From Acidimicrobiaceae bacterium (GTDB lineage: Bacteria > Actinomycetota > Acidimicrobiia > Acidimicrobiales > Palsa-688), in NCBI GenBank assembly GCA_027334785.1, contig DAHWQF010000123.1:1947-8730 (forward strand): DNA of 6,784 bases, given 5' to 3'. This document shows, piece after piece, positions 1-4,652 of this stretch. How positions within the stretch are numbered: position 1 is the stretch's first letter; every line of letters begins with the position of its first letter. The position numbers were made by a program, and so were the translations under genes. The notes below the pieces were generated by a model that saw only the letters and a program-made list of their open reading frames with translations, made no database searches and was not told where the DNA came from.

Positions 1-1
1 T

Positions 2-130
2 AGCGGCGAGCTGCGCCGGTTCGTCAACGTCTTTCTCGGCGAAGAGGACGTGAGGTTCCTGGAAGGGCTGGCCACCACGGTCCCCGAGGGCGCAGTGGTG
101 TCCGTAGTACCCGCCGTCGCTGGCGGCTGA
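2..130 (+). CDS. MoaD/ThiS-family sulfur carrier protein (CysO-like), 3' end only
   Basis: The last 42 codons of a gene whose start lies left of the window. The visible peptide contains LRRFVNVFLGEEDVRFLEGL and ends VVSVVPAVAGG before TGA (128-130). The Gly-Gly end is the hallmark of ubiquitin-like sulfur carriers: the C-terminal carboxylate is adenylated by a MoeB/ThiF-type enzyme and converted to a thiocarboxylate that donates sulfur. The residues before it (R-FVN-, -EDVRF-, GLAT, PAVAGG) agree, from memory, with the C-terminal half of mycobacterial CysO, which feeds sulfur to the cysteine synthase CysM. MoaD (molybdopterin) is the alternative; the fragment alone cannot decide. A MoaD-family gene just upstream of a lone groEL is an arrangement I recall from other actinobacteria such as Streptomyces. 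Confidence 0.85.
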   Translation, partial: SGELRRFVNVFLGEEDVRFLEGLATTVPEGAVVSVVPAVAGG

Positions 131-137
131 GCCGGCG
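118..137 (+). terminator. Possible hairpin terminator at the end of the sulfur-carrier gene
   Basis: GCTGGC (119-124) can pair with GCCGGC (131-136), with one G-U pair and a 6-base loop that includes the stop codon. C118-G137 adds a seventh pair. The sequence after it (GGATATTTCCC) has only a short T run, so this is a weak candidate. Termination here would separate the sulfur-carrier transcript from the heat-shock promoter of groEL. Confidence 0.3.
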
Positions 138-162
138 GATATTTCCCTCCTTCGTCTCGATC

Positions 163-192
163 TTGCGCGCTAGGTGTCGTTTACGCTGTAGT
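163..192 (+). promoter_or_regulatory. groEL: Candidate groEL promoter
   Basis: TTGCGC (163-168) is a partial match to a -35 box. TGTAGT (187-192) is a 4-of-6 match to TATAAT, 18 bases downstream. The -10 candidate ends directly before the CIRCE operator, so transcription would start inside the operator, the usual arrangement for HrcA-repressed chaperonin promoters. The box matches are modest; the position relative to CIRCE is the stronger argument. Confidence 0.4.
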
Positions 193-193
193 G

Positions 194-220
194 TTAGCAG
201 TCGACGTGTTCGAGTGCTAA
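194..220 (+). promoter_or_regulatory. CIRCE operator (HrcA binding site)
   Basis: TTAGCAGTC, nine bases, GAGTGCTAA. The consensus is TTAGCACTC-N9-GAGTGCTAA, so the right arm is perfect and the left arm has one change (C to G at its seventh base, position 200). The spacer is exactly nine bases. CIRCE is bound by the repressor HrcA, which is released on heat or protein-folding stress. It lies 54 bases upstream of the groEL start. hrcA itself is not in the window. Confidence 0.93.
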
Positions 221-230
221 CCAAGGACCA

Positions 231-247
231 GACCGGGGCCCCCGGTC
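231..247 (+). promoter_or_regulatory. GC-rich hairpin in the groEL leader
   Basis: GACCGGG (231-237) and CCCGGTC (241-247) form a perfect 7-bp stem with a 3-base loop. It lies between the CIRCE element and the ribosome binding site (GGAGGAG, 258-264), ending 10 bases before the latter. It does not hide the ribosome binding site, so a mRNA-stabilising role is more likely than an RNA thermometer. Its function is inferred. Confidence 0.4.
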
Positions 248-274
248 GGAGCCCAACGGAGGAGCGATAGACCG

Positions 275-1903
275 ATGCCCAAGCTGATTGCTTTTGACGA
301 ACAAGCCCGCCGGTCCCTCGAGAAGGGGATGAACCAGCTGGCCGACGCAGTGCGCGTCACCCTCGGCCCCAAGGGCCGCAACGTTGTCCTGGAAAAGAAG
401 TGGGGCGCACCCACGATCACCAACGACGGCGTGTCGATCGCCAAGGAGATCGACCTCGAGGACCCCTATGAGAAGGTGGGGGCCGAGTTGGTGAAGGAAG
501 TCGCCAAGAAGACCGACGACGTCGCCGGCGACGGGACAACCACAGCGACCGTGCTGGCGTGGGCCATGGTGCATGAGGGCCTGCGCAACGTGGCCGCCGG
601 CGCAAACCCCATGTCGCTGCGCCGGGGTATAGACGCCGCAGTGGAGACCGCGGTCGGCAACCTGAAGGAGCTGGCCAGGGAGACCGAGACCAAGAGCCAG
701 ATCGCGCAGGTGGCCGGCATCTCCGCCGCCGACCCCGAGATCGGCGAGATGATCTCCGAGGCCATCGACAAGGTCGGCAAGGACGGTGTGGTCACCGTCG
801 AGGAGTCCCAGACCTTCGGGATGGACCTCGAACTGGTCGAAGGCATGCGTTTCGACAAGGGCTACATCTCCGCCCACTTCGTGACCGACCCAGAGCGGAT
901 GGAGGCAGTGCTGGAAGAGCCTTACATCCTGCTCTTCGGCGCCAAGATCTCGGCTGTCAGGGACCTCCTCCCACTGCTCGAGAAGGTAATGAACGCCGGT
1001 AAGCCGCTCGTGCTGATAGCCGAGGACGTCGAGGGCGAGGCCTTGGCGACCCTCATCGTCAACAAGATCCGCGGCACCTTCAAGAGCGTTGCCGTGAAGG
1101 CTCCCGGTTTCGGCGAGCGCAGGAAGGCGATGCTCCAGGACATGGCGATCCTGACCGGTGGTCAGGTCATCTCCGAAGAGGTGGGCCTCAAGCTGGAGAA
1201 CGCCACCTTGGACCTGCTTGGCAAGGCTCGCAAGGTGGTGGTCACTAAGGACGAGACCACGGTCGTGGAGGGCGCGGGCAGCGACTCGGACATAAAGGGT
1301 CGTATAAACCAGATCAAGACCGAGATCGAAAACACTGACAGTGATTACGACCGGGAGAAGCTACAGGAACGGCTCGCCAAGCTGGCGGGAGGCGTGGCGG
1401 TCATCAAGGTGGGTGCTGCCACCGAGGTCGAGCTGAAGGAGAAGAAGCACCGGATCGAGGACGCAGTTTCCACTACCAAGGCCGCTGTAGAAGAGGGCGT
1501 CGTGCCCGGTGGCGGCGTGGCGTTGCTGCGGGCGCAGGCGGCCATTTTGGACCGCGCCGAGAAGCTGGAGGGCGACGAGGCCGTCGGTGCCAAGATCGTG
1601 GCACGTGCGGTCGAGGAGCCGCTCAAGCAGATCGCTGCCAACGCCGGCCTAGAGGGTGGCGTGGTGGTCGAGAAGGTGCGCAACCTGCCCGTCAACGAGG
1701 GCCTCAATGCCGCGACCGGCCAGTACGAGGACATGTTCAAGGCGGGCGTGATCGACGCCGTCAAGGTGACTCGTTCAGCACTGCAAAATGCGGCCTCGAT
1801 CGTCGGGCTGTTCCTCACGACCGAAGCCGTCGTGGTGGACAAGCCGGAGGAGAAGCCGGCTGTTCCCGCCGGCGCCGGTGGCGGCGGGATGGACGAGTTC
1901 TGA
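275..1903 (+). CDS. groEL: Chaperonin GroEL (60 kDa, stand-alone actinobacterial type)
   Basis: ATP-driven cytoplasmic folding chaperone that forms double heptameric rings and works with GroES. It has 542 residues, full length for the family. The ATP site is intact: TLGPKGRNV (29-37), D51 in TNDGVS, and GDGTTT (85-90). Catalytic D396 (in RIEDA) corresponds to E. coli D398. The family signature AAVEEGVVPGGG lies at 403-414. The apical segment KAPGFGERRKAMLQD (275-289) and the hinge glycines are present. The start is ATG at 275, preceded by GGAGGAG with a 10-base gap. No groES is adjacent, so this is probably a second, monocistronic copy controlled by HrcA through CIRCE. Oddities: W96 replaces the Gln usual in VLAQA, and the tail ends GAGGGGMDEF instead of longer GGM repeats. 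The identification is certain; being a second copy is inferred. Confidence 0.98.
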   Translation: MPKLIAFDEQARRSLEKGMNQLADAVRVTLGPKGRNVVLEKKWGAPTITNDGVSIAKEIDLEDPYEKVGAELVKEVAKKTDDVAGDGTTTATVLAWAMVHEGLRNVAAGANPMSLRRGIDAAVETAVGNLKELARETETKSQIAQVAGISAADPEIGEMISEAIDKVGKDGVVTVEESQTFGMDLELVEGMRFDKGYISAHFVTDPERMEAVLEEPYILLFGAKISAVRDLLPLLEKVMNAGKPLVLIAEDVEGEALATLIVNKIRGTFKSVAVKAPGFGERRKAMLQDMAILTGGQVISEEVGLKLENATLDLLGKARKVVVTKDETTVVEGAGSDSDIKGRINQIKTEIENTDSDYDREKLQERLAKLAGGVAVIKVGAATEVELKEKKHRIEDAVSTTKAAVEEGVVPGGGVALLRAQAAILDRAEKLEGDEAVGAKIVARAVEEPLKQIAANAGLEGGVVVEKVRNLPVNEGLNAATGQYEDMFKAGVIDAVKVTRSALQNAASIVGLFLTTEAVVVDKPEEKPAVPAGAGGGGMDEF

Positions 1904-1910
1904 GCGCCCA

Positions 1911-1949
1911 AGGCTGAGCTAAGCGGTCGGCAGCCGGCCGTAGCAGCCT
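1911..1949 (+). terminator. Long hairpin after groEL, probable terminator
   Basis: Starting 7 bases after the groEL stop, AGGCT (1911-1915), GCTA (1918-1921) and CGGTCGG (1924-1930) pair in order with CCGGCCG (1934-1940), TAGC (1941-1944) and AGCCT (1945-1949). That gives 16 pairs, one of them G-U, with two 2-base bulges on the left arm and a 3-base loop. No T run follows (GAAATAGAAC). Actinobacterial terminators often lack one, so termination or 3'-end protection of groEL mRNA is likely. Confidence 0.6.
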
Positions 1950-2000
1950 GAAATAGAACTAGAGGGGCGCCTCGTACCCACGACGACGGGCACCTCGCCT

Positions 2001-2043
2001 GGTTGGGCCAAACAGGGGCCTGCAGGGCAGGCTCTGGCCGACC
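2001..2043 (+). other. Second structured element in the groEL-lapA gap
   Basis: GCCTGC (2018-2023) and GCAGGC (2027-2032) form a perfect 6-bp stem with loop AGG. Outside it GGCCA (2006-2010) can pair with TGGCC (2035-2039), and GGT (2001-2003) with ACC (2041-2043), leaving bulges between them. The element could be a second terminator or a small structured RNA. It lies upstream of the candidate promoter of the next gene. Only the pairing is seen; the role is unknown. Confidence 0.35.
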
Positions 2044-2095
2044 AGGTGAAGGTTCCCAGGCGGTGGTATTCGCGAGGTGCCCCTTTTCCGCGCGC

Positions 2096-2101
2096 TATAC
2101 C
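2096..2101 (+). promoter_or_regulatory. Candidate -10 box for the LapA-domain gene
   Basis: TATACC in an otherwise GC-rich stretch, 31 bases before the GTG start at 2133. It fits the loose TAnnnT-like -10 of actinobacteria only partly, and no good -35 box stands 16-18 bases upstream. A promoter is expected here because the preceding gap holds terminator-like hairpins. Confidence 0.3.
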
Positions 2102-2132
2102 CTGGTCTTGTCTAGCCAGAGAGGAGATTGGG

Positions 2133-2552
2133 GTGGGAGACGTAGAGCCGAACGAGCACTGGGCAACCCAAGGTGGGGGTTCGGCCGGCGGCGAAGCTCA
2201 GCTCCCGGTGGAGCCGACGGAGGGCCCTCTCGAGCCTGCCCCCGAAATCCCACCTCCGGGTGCCACCACGGAGCGCTTACAAAAGCCGCGCTCGACTCGG
2301 GCCAGCGCGGCGTGGACGGCCCTGGCCGTCGGTCTGGCCCTCCTCGTCGTGGTCGTCGTCTTCATATTGGAAAATCTTCAGGACGTGAAGGTGACCTTCT
2401 TCGGCCTCCACTGGAAGATCCCTCTAGGGCTCGACCTCCTCTTGGCCGCAGCGTTGGGTGGGGCAGTCGTGTTCGCGGCCGGAGCACTACGCATGCTGCA
2501 GCTCCGGCTCCACGCCCGTCGCCACCGGGGTCCAGGAGGGCCGGGACAGTAG
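2133..2552 (+). CDS. LapA-domain (DUF1049) small integral membrane protein
   Basis: A 139-residue membrane protein. Start GTG at 2133 is chosen because GAGGAG (2121-2126) stands 6 bases before it; the in-frame ATG at 2046 has no such site and would run through the promoter region. Residues 1-58 form a hydrophilic Pro/Glu/Gly-rich tail, probably cytoplasmic. Helix 1 spans about 59-79 (rich in Val). A short loop NLQDVKVTFFGLHWKIPLGL (81-100) follows, then helix 2 at about 101-119, and a basic tail LRMLQLRLHARRHRG (119-133). Two helices joined by a short loop with V-V-FF-W-PL, followed by LR and Arg-rich residues, is the LapA/DUF1049 pattern. In E. coli LapA takes part in regulating lipopolysaccharide synthesis. 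In actinobacteria, which lack that pathway, its role is not known. Family assignment is fairly sure, function is not. Confidence 0.8.
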   Translation: MGDVEPNEHWATQGGGSAGGEAQLPVEPTEGPLEPAPEIPPPGATTERLQKPRSTRASAAWTALAVGLALLVVVVVFILENLQDVKVTFFGLHWKIPLGLDLLLAAALGGAVVFAAGALRMLQLRLHARRHRGPGGPGQ

Positions 2553-2620
2553 GACTTCGGGCCGGCATGCCTAGGCGTTCCAGCCACAGCCATGAGATGA
2601 GTTAGTACGCCGTGCCCAGC

Positions 2621-2626
2621 TAGCCT
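2621..2626 (+). promoter_or_regulatory. chdC: Candidate -10 box for a leaderless chdC transcript
   Basis: TAGCCT fits the actinobacterial TAnnnT pattern and ends 8 bases before the chdC ATG (2635), the spacing expected when transcription begins at the start codon. There is no Shine-Dalgarno sequence between 2600 and 2634. The -35 region (around TGAGTT, 2598-2603) is weak. Confidence 0.3.
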
Positions 2627-2634
2627 GGCTTCCG

Positions 2635-3321
2635 ATGGTGCTAGAGGCATTGGAGCCAAAGGAAGGTTGGGGCGTCCTCCACTTGTTTTGGAAGCTCACG
2701 CCTCGTTCAGACGCTGAGGCCATAGTGGCGGCCGTAAAAGCCTCGGAGAGCTCCGGCGTGCAGGCTGTCACTTTCGCGGTGCTCGGGCATAAAGCCGACC
2801 TAGGCCTCATGTTGCTTGCCCCGGACCTCGTCGTGCTGCGCCAGGCCCAGAGTGCCCTCGCGCTAGCCGGGCTCGAGCTCATGGGCTCTTACGTCTCGCT
2901 CACCGAGGTTTCTGAGTACGCCCGCGGGATGCCCCTCGAGCGGCTGGAGCCCCGCCTCCACCCCCATCTGCCGCCCGAAGGGATGCGCGCGCTTTGCTTC
3001 TACCCCATGTCCAAACGGCGGGATGGTGCCGACAACTGGTACAGCCTCGACTATGAGGCGCGCCGGGCGCTCATGTACGAGCACGGCGCGAGCGGTCGGC
3101 GCTTCGCAGGGCGGGTGTTGCAGTTGATCACCGGTTCGACGGGCTTGGACGACTACGAGTGGGGGGTCACGCTTTTTGCCCGTACGCCCGACGACCTAAA
3201 GGAGTGCGTATATACGATGCGCTTCGACGAGGCCTCCGCCCGTTACGCTGACTTCGGGCCCTTTTATACCGGGGTGGTCGCTCCTGTCGAGGAGGTGCTG
3301 CGGCTTTGTGGGCTGTCTTGA
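2635..3321 (+). CDS. chdC: Coproheme decarboxylase ChdC (HemQ, chlorite-dismutase family)
   Basis: Last enzyme of the coproporphyrin-dependent haem pathway: with peroxide it oxidatively decarboxylates two propionates of coproheme III to give haem b. It has 228 residues, normal length. The N-terminal half (1-115) is the degenerate ferredoxin-like domain; the catalytic half starts at CFYPMSKRRDGADNWYSL (121-138). Y123 is the radical-forming tyrosine, K127 sits four residues on, H150 (MYEHG) is the proximal haem ligand, Q163 (VLQLITGS) the distal residue, and S201 lies in RFDEASARY. The spacings Y-27-H-13-Q match the S. aureus and Listeria enzymes. The conserved blocks DDYEWGVTLFA (172-182) and VYTMRFDE (192-199) are present. 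ATG 2635 is the first possible start after the in-frame stop at 2593; there is no ribosome binding site. Chlorite dismutase activity is unlikely given the Tyr and Gln. Confidence 0.94.
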   Translation: MVLEALEPKEGWGVLHLFWKLTPRSDAEAIVAAVKASESSGVQAVTFAVLGHKADLGLMLLAPDLVVLRQAQSALALAGLELMGSYVSLTEVSEYARGMPLERLEPRLHPHLPPEGMRALCFYPMSKRRDGADNWYSLDYEARRALMYEHGASGRRFAGRVLQLITGSTGLDDYEWGVTLFARTPDDLKECVYTMRFDEASARYADFGPFYTGVVAPVEEVLRLCGLS

Positions 3322-3391
3322 CGGTCAGGCCCGGCGCGGGCGGGGTGGTCGGTGCGGCGAGCCTCGACACGACGAAGAGGTGGCGGCGCTG

Positions 3392-4381
3392 ATGGGTATG
3401 GCCGAGGCTCCCGGCTCGGTGCTGGACGAAGTGGTCGGAGCCAAGCTGGCTCGGCTGCGAAGGGTCCTCCACGGGCTCGGCCGGGTGGTCGTAGCCTTCA
3501 GTGGGGGGGCCGACTCGGCCCTCCTCGCCTGGGTGGCCAATGACGTGCTCGGCCCGGACCGTTCAATGGTGGCTACTGCCGTCTCGGCGTCTCTGGCGCC
3601 CTCTGAGCTAGCGGACTGCCGTGCCCTCGCCCTCGAGTGGGGCCTCGCCTACCGGGAGGTCGAGACCCATGAACTGTCCCGGGACGCTTATGTGGCCAAC
3701 GGCACGGACCGGTGCTGGCACTGCAAGGACGAGCTTATGCAAGCGCTGCTGCCGTTGGCCGAGGAGCTGGGCCGCGCTGGTGGCAGTGCCACCGAGCCCG
3801 GCTTGGCGCTGGCCAAGGAGGGCCTGGGGGCTGGTGGCGGGCCGGGCCCCGCGGCCATCGTGCTCGGGGTCAATGTGGACGACCTGGGTGACCACCGGCC
3901 CGGTCAAGCTGCTGCCCAGGCGGCGGGCGCGCTCTTTCCCCTCATAGAGGCAGGCCTCACCAAGGCTGAGGTAAGGGAGCTGTCCGAGGCGCTCGGCTTG
4001 CGCACTTGGGACAAGCCGGCTGCCGCCTGCCTGGCCTCGCGCCTCCCCTACGGCACTCCGGTCACCCTCGGGACGCTCGGCACAGTGGCCCGAGCTGAGC
4101 AAGCGCTGCGGGACCTGGGTTTCCGGGCTCTCCGGGTGCGCCACTATGGCGAACTGGCTCGGGTTGAGCTGGCCCTGGACGAGCTCGGCCGGGCACTGGA
4201 GAACCGTCACCAGGTGGTCCAGGCGCTGAAATCTGCCGGCTACCGCTATGTAACCTTGGACCTCGAGGGCTTGCGCTCGGGCAATCTCAACCATGCGCGG
4301 CCCGCAGTGCCGGCTTGGGCGGGGAACATGGGAGCGCTGAGCAAAGGGGCGGGGGCCATTAAAGAGGAGGTGGGGCTGTGA
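3392..4381 (+). CDS. larE: ATP-dependent sacrificial/[4Fe-4S] sulfur transferase LarE
   Basis: PP-loop ATPase that adenylates a carboxylate and inserts sulfur; in the Lar pathway it converts the carboxylates of the nickel-pincer cofactor precursor to thiocarboxylates. ATG 3392 is chosen because AGAGGTGG (3376-3383) precedes it by 8 bases, giving 329 residues; in-frame starts at 3308 and 3398 are less or equally likely. The PP-loop SGGADS lies at 37-42. Further family blocks are NGTDRCWHCK (103-112), VNVDDLGDHRPGQ (160-172), EAGLTKAEVRELS (186-198), WDKPAAACLASRLPYGTPVT (206-225) and GYRYVTLDLEGLRSGNLN (283-300). C108, C111 and C213 match the three cysteines of LarE enzymes that bind a [4Fe-4S] cluster; C213 corresponds to the sacrificial cysteine of Lactiplantibacillus LarE. 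It is longer than the usual roughly 270 residues, partly through a Gly/Ala-rich insert (about 128-154). It follows chdC by 70 bases and overlaps the next gene. Confidence 0.93.
   Translation: MGMAEAPGSVLDEVVGAKLARLRRVLHGLGRVVVAFSGGADSALLAWVANDVLGPDRSMVATAVSASLAPSELADCRALALEWGLAYREVETHELSRDAYVANGTDRCWHCKDELMQALLPLAEELGRAGGSATEPGLALAKEGLGAGGGPGPAAIVLGVNVDDLGDHRPGQAAAQAAGALFPLIEAGLTKAEVRELSEALGLRTWDKPAAACLASRLPYGTPVTLGTLGTVARAEQALRDLGFRALRVRHYGELARVELALDELGRALENRHQVVQALKSAGYRYVTLDLEGLRSGNLNHARPAVPAWAGNMGALSKGAGAIKEEVGL
4364..4381 (+). promoter_or_regulatory. Ribosome binding site and 4-base overlap coupling larE to the NIL gene
   Basis: GAGGAGG (4364-4370) lies inside the last larE codons, 7 bases before GTG 4378. 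The start GTG and the larE stop TGA share the bases GTGA (4378-4381). This favours GTG 4378 over ATG 4384 and indicates translational coupling, so the two proteins are probably needed together. Confidence 0.8.
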
Positions 4382-4620
4382 CCATGTCCGCAAAGGTTCG
4401 CCTCACCTTCCCAGAGGCCCTGGTAGCGGAGCCAGTCATCGCCAGGCTGGCCCTTGAGCATGAGGTGGTGGCCAACATCAGGCGGGCCAACGTCGAGGAC
4501 AGCACCGGCTGGATCGTGTGCGAGTTGTCAGGCACGAGCGCCGCGCTCGACGCTGCCGTGGCATGGCTTGAGGCCACCGGGGTCAAGGTGGACTGGCTCG
4601 AGGGGCAGGTGGAGAGCTAG
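4378..4620 (+). CDS. Small stand-alone NIL-domain protein
   Basis: An 80-residue cytoplasmic protein consisting of little more than one NIL domain, a ferredoxin-like fold named after the NIL residues in the C-terminal regulatory domain of the methionine ABC transporter ATPase MetN, where it binds methionine. Matching features are KVRLTFPEALVAEPVIARLA (6-25), the second strand VVANIRRANVED (30-41), a glycine and hydrophobic strand GWIVCELSG (44-52), helix ALDAAVAWLEATGV (56-69) and the last strand KVDWLE (70-75). There is one cysteine, C48, and no ATPase or ferredoxin part. It is coupled to larE, which suggests that it binds a substrate, product or sulfur-containing metabolite of that enzyme, or acts as its adaptor. 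Free-standing NIL proteins in actinobacteria have no assigned function that I know of. Domain call is sound; the role is inference. Confidence 0.82.
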   Translation: MTMSAKVRLTFPEALVAEPVIARLALEHEVVANIRRANVEDSTGWIVCELSGTSAALDAAVAWLEATGVKVDWLEGQVES

Positions 4621-4621
4621 G

Positions 4622-4652
4622 GGCCAGCTTGGCGGGCTAGCTTTGCTTGGCC
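4622..4652. terminator. Possible bidirectional terminator between convergent genes
   Basis: GGCCAGC (4622-4628) pairs with GC-TTGGCC (4645-4652), 7 bp with one bulged T and a 16-base loop. It lies between the NIL gene stop (4620) and the last codons of the convergent surface gene (stop at 4637-4639). The two genes are only 16 bases apart, so some shared terminator is expected. This stem is modest. Confidence 0.3.

Noticed and set aside
194..877. Minus-strand 227-codon frame opposite groEL
   Set aside because: Shadow of groEL that also runs through the CIRCE operator; its His/Leu/Gly/Asp-rich translation has no family features.
2040..2107. GACCAGG (2040-2046) and CCTGGTC (2101-2107) inverted repeat
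   Set aside because: Seven bases separated by 54 is expected by chance in GC-rich DNA, and the left arm competes with a better local hairpin.
2003..2605. Plus-strand 200-codon frame overlapping the LapA-domain gene
   Set aside because: Arg/Gly/Pro-rich translation typical of a wrong frame in GC-rich DNA; it begins inside a hairpin region and covers the better supported gene.
3308..3391. Earlier larE start at 3308, overlapping chdC
   Set aside because: It would add an Arg/Gly-rich N-terminus not seen in the family and has no ribosome binding site, while ATG 3392 has AGAGGTGG at a good distance.
3608..4393. Minus-strand 261-codon frame opposite larE
   Set aside because: Antisense shadow in GC-rich DNA; no motif is visible, while the plus strand encodes an intact LarE.
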